A stretch of 64,000 nucleotides of DNA. It comes from Runella slithyformis DSM 19594. GTDB lineage: Bacteria > Bacteroidota > Bacteroidia > Cytophagales > Spirosomataceae. Shown here piece by piece: positions 19,302 through 27,365 of the stretch. Each line of letters opens with the position of its first letter. Within the stretch, counting starts at the first letter, position 1. The translations under genes and the position numbers were made by a program. The notes beneath the pieces are model-generated. The model was not told the origin of the DNA. It searched no databases and saw only the letters and a list, made by a program, of their open reading frames with translations. The stretch lies in contig NC_015703.1 of NCBI RefSeq assembly GCF_000218895.1, forward strand, positions 4,229,001-4,293,000. The letters are read 5' to 3'.

Positions 19302-21308
19302 ATGATAAAAAAACACCTATTCTTCTTTTGCTGCTTCTTTACGGGCGCTTTTCAAATGGCGGTTGCTCAACGGGAGTCGTTTCCGAAAGGGTATTTTCAA
19401 TTTCCTATTTTTCCGGGCCAAAAAAATACGCTGGCGGGTGTGTTGGGCGATCTTCGTACCAACCACTTCCATGCGGGCATTGATATCCGCACCCAACAAC
19501 GTGAAGGGTTGCAGGTGCTGGCGGCGGCCGATGGATATATTTCACGGATTAAAGTTCAGACAACGGGTTATGGTAATGTGCTCTTTATCAAACATCCCAA
19601 CGGTATGACCACCGTGTACGGGCATTTGCTTACGTTTGCCGAGCCCATGGGCAGTTATCTGCGCCAAAAACAATACGAGCGACAGTCTTTTGAGATCGAA
19701 CTGAACCCGTCGCCCGAACAGTTTCCGGTCACCAAAGGACAGCTCATTGCCCTTTCAGGCAATACGGGCGGGTCGGCAGGGCCGCATCTGCACTTTGAAA
19801 TTCGGGATTCCAAAGACAATTATCTCAATCCGCTGTTCTTTGATTTTTCCGAGATCGACGATAAAATTCCCCCCTATTTTACGTCCATGGCCATTCGGCC
19901 CATGTCAGGTAAAAGTCGCGTGAATGGGGAGTTTGAACGGGTGACCTTTCGCCCCGTACGTCAAAAAGAGGGTTATTATACCGTCTCTCAACCGATCAAA
20001 GCGTGGGGGGAAATCGGTCTTGAATTGATAGCCTTTGATGCCATGAACGGCGTCAATTTCAGAAACGGGGTCAACTGTGTTGAGATCAAACTCGACGGTC
20101 AGGAAGTGTTTGCGTATAATATGACCTCGTTTCCCGGGTGGTCGACCCGCGACTATAACAACCTCATCGATTATGCCACAGAGCAGCGTACCGGTGCCCG
20201 CTACCTGAAATGCTATAACCCCGACGGCAACCAATACAATGTACACCGAACCGATGGTTATCGGGGTAAACTGCAAATCCGGGATACGCTCATGCACGAT
20301 GTGGAAGTAACGCTCTTTGATTCGTACGAAAATTCATCCGTGCTGCGTTTGCGCATCAAAGGCGAACCTCCTCAGGAATTGCCGGTTCCGGCAGAAGAAT
20401 CGGAAACAGTTCCAACGGTGGCGTATCTCAAAACGGAGGCGGTTGAAAATGTACTCAAAATCTCCGCTTTCGGCCTTTCTCAATTGACCGAAGCCGATAT
20501 TTACGTAAACAATAAACTGTTGAAACTGCCCCCTTCGTACCAAATCAGCGGAGAGACGGTCTACCTGCTTGATTTGCGTGAGTCATTGCCTGATTCCATC
20601 CAAATTGGGAATAAATTGCTCAAAACAGAATTTAAGGGACGAATCAAACCGAACATCCTTGAAACATATAAAGGGGACCGCTACACGTTGCGTTTTGGCA
20701 ACCAAAGTATTTTTGATACGCTCTACCTTGCGGTGCAATCACGCCCCAACGGCCTGACCATTAACGATGAGACTATCCCGCTTCGGGATGCCGTCGGGGT
20801 CAATTTTCGGCCCGATGTGATGCCGCTTAATCCCGAAAAGACGCATGCTTATCGCTTTGACGGCGAGCGGATGCGTTTCGTAGGAGGAAAATGGCAGGGT
20901 GAAATTCTGGATTTTACAACACGCGAATTGGGCAATTTTGCCATCGCGACCGATGAAACGCCTCCTTCGGTAAAGTTGATTCAGTCTTCCAAAAAGAGTA
21001 TTTCGGCGCGCATTTCCGACGGAATGTCGGGAATCGGTTCCTTCAATGCGTTCGTGAACGGCGAATGGGTGTTGATGAATTATGATTATAAACGCAACTA
21101 TATCTGGTCCGACAAACTGGTGGACACCCTTGATTTTGAGGGGGAATTACGGCTCGAAGTGACCGACCGCGCAGGAAATATCGCTATCTTGCAGGCCGAA
21201 ATCAAAGAACCTGTTGTCAAACCCGCTACCCGTAAAAAACATGGCACTGCAAGTAGGAGAAAAAGCGCCCCCGTTCGAAGCAAAGGACCAAAACGGAAAC
21301 GACATTAA
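19302..21308 (+). CDS. Exported M23 family metallopeptidase
   Basis: A 668-residue protein. I start at the ATG at 19302, which gives a signal peptide (MIKKHLFFFCCFFTGAFQMAVAQ); a GTG at 19227 would bury it. The LytM/M23 peptidase domain is near residues 45-190 with zinc ligands in HFHAGIDI (His and Asp) and HLHFEI. This fold normally cuts peptide cross-links in peptidoglycan. The remaining 450 residues form several beta-rich Ig-like modules of unknown use. The last about 22 codons overlap the bcp gene in another frame and encode a very basic tail (RKKHGTASRRK...KRKRH), perhaps gained by loss of an earlier stop. Confidence 0.88.
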   Translation: MIKKHLFFFCCFFTGAFQMAVAQRESFPKGYFQFPIFPGQKNTLAGVLGDLRTNHFHAGIDIRTQQREGLQVLAAADGYISRIKVQTTGYGNVLFIKHPNGMTTVYGHLLTFAEPMGSYLRQKQYERQSFEIELNPSPEQFPVTKGQLIALSGNTGGSAGPHLHFEIRDSKDNYLNPLFFDFSEIDDKIPPYFTSMAIRPMSGKSRVNGEFERVTFRPVRQKEGYYTVSQPIKAWGEIGLELIAFDAMNGVNFRNGVNCVEIKLDGQEVFAYNMTSFPGWSTRDYNNLIDYATEQRTGARYLKCYNPDGNQYNVHRTDGYRGKLQIRDTLMHDVEVTLFDSYENSSVLRLRIKGEPPQELPVPAEESETVPTVAYLKTEAVENVLKISAFGLSQLTEADIYVNNKLLKLPPSYQISGETVYLLDLRESLPDSIQIGNKLLKTEFKGRIKPNILETYKGDRYTLRFGNQSIFDTLYLAVQSRPNGLTINDETIPLRDAVGVNFRPDVMPLNPEKTHAYRFDGERMRFVGGKWQGEILDFTTRELGNFAIATDETPPSVKLIQSSKKSISARISDGMSGIGSFNAFVNGEWVLMNYDYKRNYIWSDKLVDTLDFEGELRLEVTDRAGNIAILQAEIKEPVVKPATRKKHGTASRRKSAPVRSKGPKRKRH

Positions 21309-21696
21309 ACTGTCTGATTTTCAAGGTAAAAAAGTTGTCCTCTATTTCTATCCCAAAGATGATACCCCCGGCTGTACGGCTCAGGCGTGCAGCCTGCGCG
21401 ACAGCTACGATGCCATGCTTGCCAAAGGCTATGCCGTACTCGGCGTGAGTGTCGACAGCGAAAAATCGCATAAGAAATTTGCCGAAAAGTATCATCTCCC
21501 TTTTCCGCTGCTGGCCGATACCGAGCATCATATCGTAGAAGCCTACGGCGTATGGGCCGAAAAATCCATGTACGGCAAGACGTATATGGGAACGGTACGC
21601 ACTACGTTTATCATCGATGAAAACGGTGTCATTCAGGAGATTATCTCTAAAATAGATACCAAAAATCACGCTCAACAAGTATTGAGTAATCAGTAG
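21241..21696 (+). CDS. bcp: Thioredoxin-dependent peroxiredoxin Bcp
   Basis: A 151-residue peroxiredoxin that reduces hydroperoxides. The start at 21241 (MALQVGEKAPPFEAKDQNG) matches the family; an upstream start at 21214 would add nine odd residues. The peroxidatic Cys is in DTPGCTAQACSLRD, with the second Cys five residues later as in two-Cys Bcp enzymes. A YMGTVRTTFIID segment follows. The gene lies 68 bases inside the end of the M23 gene, in another frame. Its stop codon (21694-21696) is in a heptamer repeat. Confidence 0.95.
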   Translation: MALQVGEKAPPFEAKDQNGNDIKLSDFQGKKVVLYFYPKDDTPGCTAQACSLRDSYDAMLAKGYAVLGVSVDSEKSHKKFAEKYHLPFPLLADTEHHIVEAYGVWAEKSMYGKTYMGTVRTTFIIDENGVIQEIISKIDTKNHAQQVLSNQ

Positions 21697-21715
21697 AGAG
21701 TATTTAGTAATTTAG
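21674..21715 (+). repeat. Heptamer repeat of form NNNNAGT
   Basis: Consecutive 7-base units end in AGT: AACAAGT, ATTGAGT, AATCAGT, AGAGAGT and ATTTAGT, then AATTTAG. The run covers the last codons and the stop of bcp. It is roughly the reverse complement of the ACTACTC units at 22141, so the two flank the four-helix-bundle gene in opposite orientation. Confidence 0.7.
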
Positions 21716-21777
21716 TTAAGTTGTACATAAAGTACTTATCTTAAAACAATTATATAATTTACTTCCATAATATAAAT

Positions 21778-22131
21778 ATGCACAATTTTAAAGAGCTGAA
21801 AGTTTGGCAAAAAAGTGTTGATCTGGCAGTTGATACATATTATCTAACTAAATACTTTCCATCTGAAGAAAGATTTGGACTTGTACAGCAAATCAATCGG
21901 AGTGCAGTTTCTGTAGCTTCAAATATTGCAGAAGGGGCAGGGCGTAATAATTTTAAGGAGTTTAATAATTTTCTTGGAATTGCCTCCGGCTCATCGTGTG
22001 AACTTGAAACTCAATATATAATTGCACATAGAATCGGTCTCATTGATTCAAATGATTTTGAAGTAATAACTTCAAATGTGAATGAAATTCAAAAAATGAT
22101 TTTTAAACTTCAACAATCTCTACCCATTTAA
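21778..22131 (+). CDS. Four-helix bundle protein (23S rRNA intervening-sequence family)
   Basis: A 117-residue, all-helical protein with the family's hallmarks: an N-terminal LKVWQKSVDLAVDTY, a central INRSAVSVASNIAEGAGR, and FLGIASGSSCELETQ. The family is known from intervening sequences in 23S rRNA genes and, as Avd, from diversity-generating retroelements, but many copies are free-standing as here. No reverse transcriptase or rRNA is near. It is richer in A+T than its neighbours and bracketed by heptamer repeats, which suggests an acquired cassette. Its function is unknown. Confidence 0.9.
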   Translation: MHNFKELKVWQKSVDLAVDTYYLTKYFPSEERFGLVQQINRSAVSVASNIAEGAGRNNFKEFNNFLGIASGSSCELETQYIIAHRIGLIDSNDFEVITSNVNEIQKMIFKLQQSLPI

Positions 22132-22134
22132 AAA

Positions 22135-23025
22135 ATGGAAACTACTCAATACTCAATACCCACTACTCAAAACTCATTAGTGGAAATTGCTTCGCAGGTA
22201 AGACGCGATATTTTACGCATGGTCCATGGCTGTCAATCAGGGCATCCCGGCGGGTCGTTGGGTTGCGCCGATTTATTGGTGGCGTTGTATTTTCAACAGA
22301 TGAAAATCAACAACCGCAAAGGGAAAGGCGGATATCTGTCTTTCAATATCGACGGCAAAGGAGAGGACCTGTTTTTTCTTTCAAACGGCCATATTTCCCC
22401 CGTTTTTTACAGTGTTTTGGCGCGTCGCGGGTACTTTGATGTCAAAGAATTGGCTACTTTCCGTAAGATTAACTCACGTTTGCAGGGCCACCCCACTACG
22501 CACGAAGGCCTGCCGGGCGTTCGTATTGCGTCCGGTTCATTGGGGCAGGGACTTTCGGTGGCGATCGGTGCGGCGTTGGCTAAAAAACTCAACGGTGAAA
22601 AGAACCTCGTGTATTGCCTCATGGGTGACGGCGAGCAGCAGGAAGGCCAAGTATGGGAAGCCGTACAGTTTGCCCCCAACAACAACATTGATAATCTGGT
22701 GGCTTTCGTAGACGTGAACGGTCAGCAGATCGACGGCTCGACTGCCAAGGTAAATAATAACCGCGACCTCGGCGCTAAATACAAAGCCTTCGGATGGCGT
22801 GTACTGACCGTGGACGGTAATAATATGGATGAATTGACGACCCTGTTGCGCAAGATCAAGCGTCTGGTGGGCAAAGGTCAGCCTATAGCCGTGATGATGA
22901 AAACCGAAATGGGACAGGGCGTAGACTTCATGATGCACAGCCATAAATGGCACGGCGTAGCGCCCAATGATGCTCAATTGGAGCAGGCTCTGGCGCAGTT
23001 GCCCGAGACGTTGGGAGATTATTAA
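22135..23025 (+). CDS. Transketolase, N-terminal subunit
   Basis: A 296-residue thiamine-diphosphate-binding half of transketolase, which moves two-carbon units in the pentose phosphate pathway. The metal/ThDP motif is in MGDGEQQEGQVWEA through VDVNGQQIDG. His in GHPGGSLG and HPTTH help bind substrate. Split transketolases need a second subunit, encoded at 25255. Normally the two genes are adjacent; here three foreign-looking genes lie between. The first 15 residues (METTQYSIPTTQNSL) are encoded by 7-base repeats and are not expected in the family, whose homologous part starts at about VEIASQVRRD. Whether an earlier start has been replaced by the repeat is unclear. Confidence 0.93.
   Translation: METTQYSIPTTQNSLVEIASQVRRDILRMVHGCQSGHPGGSLGCADLLVALYFQQMKINNRKGKGGYLSFNIDGKGEDLFFLSNGHISPVFYSVLARRGYFDVKELATFRKINSRLQGHPTTHEGLPGVRIASGSLGQGLSVAIGAALAKKLNGEKNLVYCLMGDGEQQEGQVWEAVQFAPNNNIDNLVAFVDVNGQQIDGSTAKVNNNRDLGAKYKAFGWRVLTVDGNNMDELTTLLRKIKRLVGKGQPIAVMMKTEMGQGVDFMMHSHKWHGVAPNDAQLEQALAQLPETLGDY
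22141..22179 (+). repeat. Heptamer repeat (ACTACTC type) forming the start of the transketolase gene
   Basis: Perfect 7-base phase: ACTACTC, AATACTC, AATACCC, ACTACTC, AAAACTC. It begins two codons after the ATG. The 26 bases 22154-22179 match 25211-25236 at 21 positions, so similar repeats sit at both ends of the inserted genes. Confidence 0.8.
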
Positions 23026-23034
23026 ACAACCGGG

Positions 23035-23628
23035 ATGATGGTAACAAGTCTTGACCAACTGGATTTATCAAAGCAATATAGCTACGCAGACTACCTTAAA
23101 TGGAAGTTTGAAGAGCGTGTAGAGTTGATAAAAGGGCGTATTTTTAAAATGTCGCCTGCTCCTGCACGTAAACATCAGACGATTTCAAGGTATTTTATCT
23201 CGCAAATGGTAAAATATTTTGATGAGCATCCTTGCGAATGGTATCATGCGCCGTTTGATGTACGTTTGACTCGTAAATCTGGAAGTGCTGATAAACAGGT
23301 ACATACCGTAGTGCAGCCTGACCTTTGTGTGATTTGCGATAAATCTAAGTTGGATAATCGAGGCTGTGTGGGTGCGCCTGATTTGATTATTGAAATTCTC
23401 TCGCCCGGCAATAGTAAAAAAGAAATGAAAGATAAGTTTGAGGTGTATGAAGAAGCGGGAGTACGCGAATATTGGATTGTACAGTCGACCGATAAAAATG
23501 TACTGGTTTATACTTTGAACGAACAGGGCATTTTTATCGGACATCGACCTTTCATCGAGGATGAAATCATGCACTCGTTTATTTTTCCTGAATTGAAAAT
23601 CAATTTGTCGGAAGTGTTTAAAGACTGA
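23035..23628 (+). CDS. Uma2 family (DUF820) endonuclease-fold protein
   Basis: A 197-residue Uma2 protein; either of two adjacent ATGs (23035, 23038) may start it. The core is textbook: VELIKGRIFKMSPAP near residue 28, PDLIIEILSPGNSKKEM and a KFEVYEEAGVREYWIVQ block. It begins 10 bases after the transketolase N subunit and ends 16 bases before the ATPase gene, in the same direction. It may therefore be read from the transketolase promoter. A nuclease role is suggested by the fold only. Confidence 0.88.
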   Translation: MMVTSLDQLDLSKQYSYADYLKWKFEERVELIKGRIFKMSPAPARKHQTISRYFISQMVKYFDEHPCEWYHAPFDVRLTRKSGSADKQVHTVVQPDLCVICDKSKLDNRGCVGAPDLIIEILSPGNSKKEMKDKFEVYEEAGVREYWIVQSTDKNVLVYTLNEQGIFIGHRPFIEDEIMHSFIFPELKINLSEVFKD

Positions 23629-23644
23629 CGGATCTCCGTTTTTA

Positions 23645-24637
23645 ATGAAACTCCAAAAACTCCATATCAAAAATTTCAAGTCGATTGTAGACTTGGAAAT
23701 CGTCGAACCCAACCCGTTTACGGTCTTTGTCGGACCCAACGGGTCGGGCAAGTCGAATATTTTTGAGGCATTGGAGTTTTGGAATTTAGGGCATCGATTT
23801 TCTGACTCTGAGTCAATTGTTTCAATGTTTGGCGGTACTAATTCCATCGTTCATTACAATTATCCATTGACGGATTCAAAAATCATCGTGAATGTAGGGC
23901 GTTATAAGATTACTGCATACAGTAACGCAACGTTAATGCGAAAATATGATTTTGGATATGCTGCTGATGAACGAATTAATTGGGAGGATTGGGTTGGAAA
24001 ATCAGAAGAATATAAATTATTTATTGAAAATTTTTCAAGAATTTTTGTTGCCCATGAAGAAATTGAAAAACTTAGACTTGGTGGTAATTCTAAGTTGTCA
24101 CTTTCTGCTTCCAATCTCGAAGGAGTTCTTAAAAGAGTTTTGGCAAATACTAAAAAACGTGAAGAAATTCTGGGATGGCTGGAGTTATTTATTCCCGGGT
24201 TTACTAATGTAGAAATAGTTTCAAGTGAATTAAGTAGCATCGATACACTTGTAATGTATGATAAGAGTTTTACAAAACCATTTACAAAAGATTTACTTTC
24301 GGATGGTACATTTAATACCCTTGCGCTTTTAACAGCAGTTTATCAGGCAGATAAACCTCAATTTTTGTGTCTTGAAGAACCTGAGAACGGTTTGCATCCA
24401 CAAGTCATCAGGGAGTTGGTTTCATTTTTTAGAGAAGCTTGTCAAAATGGTCATTACATTTGGCTCAATACCCACTCTCAAACATTGGTAGATTGCCTGA
24501 CTACGGATGAAATTATTTTGGTGGACAAAATCAAAGGCGAAACGCAGGTAAAGCAATTGAAAGGTCGAAGTCTAAGTAATATACCTGCTTCAGAACTCTG
24601 GTTATCGGGCGCATTGGGAGGGGGCGTTACATGGTAA
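23645..24637 (+). CDS. AAA family ATPase of the SMC/RecF-like (AAA_21) class
   Basis: A 330-residue ATPase. Walker A is GPNGSGKS at residues 30-37, preceded by an IKNFKSI start typical of RecF/OLD-type ATPases. An LLSDGTFNTLAL segment resembles the ABC signature. Walker B is FLCLEEPENGLHPQ, followed by the switch His in NTHSQTLVD. There is no long coiled coil, unlike SMC. The last codons overlap the next gene (ATGGTAA), so the two proteins are made together. Such ATPase plus small Toprim-like pairs occur in defence loci (split OLD-like and RloA/RloB-like systems). A role in phage defence is inference from arrangement. Confidence 0.85.
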   Translation: MKLQKLHIKNFKSIVDLEIVEPNPFTVFVGPNGSGKSNIFEALEFWNLGHRFSDSESIVSMFGGTNSIVHYNYPLTDSKIIVNVGRYKITAYSNATLMRKYDFGYAADERINWEDWVGKSEEYKLFIENFSRIFVAHEEIEKLRLGGNSKLSLSASNLEGVLKRVLANTKKREEILGWLELFIPGFTNVEIVSSELSSIDTLVMYDKSFTKPFTKDLLSDGTFNTLALLTAVYQADKPQFLCLEEPENGLHPQVIRELVSFFREACQNGHYIWLNTHSQTLVDCLTTDEIILVDKIKGETQVKQLKGRSLSNIPASELWLSGALGGGVTW

Positions 24638-25233
24638 AAGTAGGTTTTATTTGCGAAGGGGATACCGAAACGATTGTATTTAACAGTTCCGAATTCGACG
24701 ATTTTTTGCGCTCAATAGGCATTGAAAAAGTAGGTCGCGCCATTAAATCAGGAAGGGATGACCGAGAAGGCGGAAAAGATAATATGAAACCGGATAGTGA
24801 AATAGCGCTTGCTAATATCACTGCCCTCAAAGAACAGGGTGCTGCGTTTATTGTTTTTATTCGGGATTTGGAAGATTTACCCTGTATCACCTCGGCAAAA
24901 GAAGAAGTTATTACGATTGAAAAATCATATAAATTGATTACTGTTAGATGCTTTGAATCATGGTTTTTGGCCGATTCTCAAACCCTTTCAGCTCTTTTGG
25001 GAGAAGAATATGAATATCCATTTCCCGAAAAAGCGGTTAATCCGTATGAAGAATTGCGCCGGATTTTTGTGGAGAAAAGAGGCGAGAACAAAGGGATCGG
25101 CACCAATAAAAAGAAAATAGCCAGTCTTTTTGTAAAATACGGCTTTTCCCTCCAACGTGCGGCGCAGCATCCTAATTGCCCGAGTGCCGCTTACTTTTTG
25201 AATAAACTTTCAGTACTTACTACCCAAAACTAA
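24631..25233 (+). CDS. DUF4276/Toprim-like partner of the AAA ATPase
   Basis: A 200-residue protein. The N-terminus VGFICEGDTE resembles a Toprim start with an acidic pair (Glu9, Glu13). A hydrophobic strand then ends in FIRDLEDLP with Asp79 and Asp82, the spacing of a Toprim DxD-like site. An RCFESWFLAD block follows; it is shared with DUF4276-type and RloB-type proteins. Such domains cut nucleic acid in OLD nucleases and topoisomerases. Its start overlaps the ATPase gene, implying a complex. The last residues (SVLTTQN) are encoded by a heptamer-repeat stretch, so the natural C-terminus may be slightly altered. Family placement is moderately certain and nuclease activity is inferred. Confidence 0.7.
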   Translation: MVKVGFICEGDTETIVFNSSEFDDFLRSIGIEKVGRAIKSGRDDREGGKDNMKPDSEIALANITALKEQGAAFIVFIRDLEDLPCITSAKEEVITIEKSYKLITVRCFESWFLADSQTLSALLGEEYEYPFPEKAVNPYEELRRIFVEKRGENKGIGTNKKKIASLFVKYGFSLQRAAQHPNCPSAAYFLNKLSVLTTQN

Positions 25234-25242
25234 TTACGAAAT
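25211..25242 (+). repeat. Heptamer repeat at the right end of the ATPase/Toprim island
   Basis: The units AGTACTT, ACTACCC, AAAACTA and ATTACGA keep a 7-base phase and resemble those at 22141-22179. The stop codon of the Toprim-like gene lies inside. This repeat and the one at 22141 enclose the island genes together with the body of the transketolase N-subunit gene. Confidence 0.65.
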
Positions 25243-25254
25243 ACAACACAAAGA

Positions 25255-26211
25255 ATGAAAAAATATACGTTCACCGAAAAGAAAGATACCCGCAGCGGAT
25301 TCGGCGCGGGCATGCAGGTTTTAGGTCAAACCAACCCCAACGTCGTAGCTATGTGTGCCGACTTGGTGGGGTCATTGAAACTCGACACGTTCATCAAAGA
25401 AAATCCTGAGCGCTTTATTCAGTGCGGGATATCGGAAGCCAACATGATCGGTATGGCTGCCGGCCTGACCATCGGCGGAAAAATTCCGTTTGCCACTACG
25501 TTTGCCAACTTCGGCTCGGGACGGGTGTACGACCAGATCCGTCAGAGCGTTGCCTATTCCGACAAAAACGTGAAGATCGCCGTTTCACACGCAGGTTTGA
25601 CGTTGGGAGAAGACGGTGCCACGCACCAGATCCTGGAAGATCTCGCCATGATGCGCGCCCTGCCGGGCATGACCGTCATCAATCCGTGCGATTATAACCA
25701 AACCAAAGCAGCCACCATCGCGGCGGGTGAGTTTGAAGGTCCTGTGTATCTGCGTTTCGGTCGTCCGGTCATTCCGGTATTTACGGATCCTGACCAAAAA
25801 TTTGAAATCGGCAAGGCTTGGATGGTTAACGAAGGTGCCGACGTAAGTATCTTTGCCACAGGTCATTTGGTATGGGAAGCCATTCAGGCGGGTGAAATGC
25901 TCGAAGCGGAAGGCATTGATGCCGAGATCATTAACATTCATACGATTAAACCTTTAGACGAAAAAGCCATCTTAAAATCGGTGAAGAAGACGGGTTGCCT
26001 GGTATCGGCCGAAGAGCATCAGGTAGCGGGAGGTTTAGGGGGTGCCATTGCTGAATTGCTGATTCAGGGCACGCCGTATCCGCAGGAATTCATCGCCGTC
26101 AAAGACAGTTTCGGAGAGAGCGGCACCCCGGCTCAACTCATGGAAAAATACGGCCTCACCGCCAAGGACATCGTAGCAGCCGCCAAACGGGCGATTGCCA
26201 GAAAGAAGTAG
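25255..26211 (+). CDS. Transketolase, C-terminal subunit
   Basis: A 318-residue partner of the N-terminal subunit at 22135. It carries the pyrimidine-binding domain with the catalytic Glu in ERFIQCGISEANMIGMAAGL, a THQILEDLAMMRALPGM segment, and the C-terminal domain (GHLVWEAIQAGEMLEAEGIDAEI). It starts 22 bases after the island. Both subunits look intact, so activity should be retained if both are expressed. Expression may now depend on read-through of the three inserted genes or on a promoter inside them. Confidence 0.94.
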   Translation: MKKYTFTEKKDTRSGFGAGMQVLGQTNPNVVAMCADLVGSLKLDTFIKENPERFIQCGISEANMIGMAAGLTIGGKIPFATTFANFGSGRVYDQIRQSVAYSDKNVKIAVSHAGLTLGEDGATHQILEDLAMMRALPGMTVINPCDYNQTKAATIAAGEFEGPVYLRFGRPVIPVFTDPDQKFEIGKAWMVNEGADVSIFATGHLVWEAIQAGEMLEAEGIDAEIINIHTIKPLDEKAILKSVKKTGCLVSAEEHQVAGGLGGAIAELLIQGTPYPQEFIAVKDSFGESGTPAQLMEKYGLTAKDIVAAAKRAIARKK

Positions 26212-26213
26212 CC

Positions 26214-26272
26214 GGCAGCGAGGAGCGATAAGCCGGTTTTCTTCTCTCTCCTCACTCCTGACACCTGAAAAA
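26214..26272. repeat. Palindromic heptamer-type repeat before the sigma factor gene
   Basis: The left side contains AGCGAGG and AGCGATA. The right side has the 7-base units TCTCTCC, TCACTCC and TGACACC. The pattern (AGGAG on one side, CTCCT on the other) resembles the element inside kdsB at 48384. Confidence 0.6.
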
Positions 26273-26829
26273 TGACAGATCAAGCCATACTTGAAAAATT
26301 TGCCAATCCCGAAAGCCGAAATTTTGCTTTCAATCAGCTGGTGCGGAAGTACCAACAAAAAATTTATTGGCACATCCGCAAGATGGTAATCGATCATGAT
26401 GATGCCGATGATCTGACGCAGGAAACCTTCATTAAAGCCTGGCAGGCGCTGGAAACATTTCGGGGAGACGCACAGCTGTTTACGTGGCTTTACCGAATCG
26501 CTACGAATGAATGCCTGAATTTCCTGAACAAAAAACGTCGACGTTTTTTTATTCCCATTCATGACGTAGAAGGAGAATTGCTGGCAAAGTTGGAAGAGGC
26601 TGCCGGACAAAGCGACTCGCCGCTTTCGGGCGACGAAGTGCAGTTAAAACTGCAAAAAGCGCTGCTGACGCTGCCCGATAAACAGCGTTTGGTATTCAAT
26701 ATGAAATACTTTGACGATCTTAAGTACGAAGATATTGCAGAAATTACGGGTACATCAGTGGGTGCCTTGAAGGCAAGTTATCATCATGCAGTCACAAAAA
26801 TTGAAAAGTTTTTGAACGGACAAGATTAA
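26272..26829 (+). CDS. ECF-type RNA polymerase sigma factor
   Basis: A 185-residue sigma-70 family protein. Region 2 spans about residues 22-90 (HDDADDLTQETFIKAW, then TWLYRIATNECLNFL). Region 4 spans about 125-180 with a helix-turn-helix (LKYEDIAEITGTSVGALKASYHHAVTKI). There is no region 1 or 3, as usual for extracytoplasmic-function factors. The next two genes encode a one-helix membrane protein and a periplasmic CpxP-like protein, a set reminiscent of envelope or metal-stress sigma modules. Confidence 0.93.
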   Translation: MTDQAILEKFANPESRNFAFNQLVRKYQQKIYWHIRKMVIDHDDADDLTQETFIKAWQALETFRGDAQLFTWLYRIATNECLNFLNKKRRRFFIPIHDVEGELLAKLEEAAGQSDSPLSGDEVQLKLQKALLTLPDKQRLVFNMKYFDDLKYEDIAEITGTSVGALKASYHHAVTKIEKFLNGQD

Positions 26830-26893
26830 ACTTTATTGTAAAAGTATTGTCAAAAGATACAGACACCTTCATCCACAGCATAACCTTAAGAAA

Positions 26894-27331
26894 ATGAAAC
26901 GAATAAAATTAGATGATCTCGAACGCACGTATCCCTTTAGAGAACCCGAAGGCTATTTTGAGAAATTACCTTCGGCGATACAGACTCGTATCTATGATCA
27001 GATAACGGAAAGGGAAAACTCTTTCTCCGTCAGTTGGTCCTGGAAACGTACCGCTTTAGTGGGAGCTGCCGCGAGTGTTGTCGGGGTTTTACTTTGGGTT
27101 ACGTACCCGCAAAAACAACTTTCGCTGGGCGAAGAGACCCTTAGTCAAGTTTCGGATGATGAGATTATTACGTATTTGAAAGATAATCACATCACTCAAT
27201 CGGAAATGGTGGAACAACCTCAGGTAGCCGAGTCTTACAGCGAAGAAGATGTGCTGCTGCAACAGCTCAATATCAACGATGAAGACCTTCGTAAAGCCAT
27301 TCAGGAAGAAGACATGGAGGAGGCAATTTAG
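26894..27331 (+). CDS. Single-pass membrane protein, possible anti-sigma factor
   Basis: A 145-residue protein. Residues 1-50 are cytoplasmic and charged (MKRIKLDDLERTYPFREPEGYFEKLP). One membrane helix lies at about 56-73 (ALVGAAASVVGVLLWVTY). The rest is an acidic outer tail with LSQVSDDEIITYLKDN and repeated LLQQL / EEDMEEAI segments. It sits 64 bases after the sigma factor gene and its topology fits an anti-sigma factor, but no zinc-binding HxxxCxxC motif is present, so the role is inferred from position. Confidence 0.7.
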   Translation: MKRIKLDDLERTYPFREPEGYFEKLPSAIQTRIYDQITERENSFSVSWSWKRTALVGAAASVVGVLLWVTYPQKQLSLGEETLSQVSDDEIITYLKDNHITQSEMVEQPQVAESYSEEDVLLQQLNINDEDLRKAIQEEDMEEAI

Positions 27332-27365
27332 TGTATCAATCCGTTAATTGTAACTTATTTCAGCG

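Noticed and set aside
21778-22131. A diversity-generating retroelement, suggested by the four-helix bundle (Avd-like) protein
   Set aside because: No reverse transcriptase, template repeat or variable target gene was found nearby.
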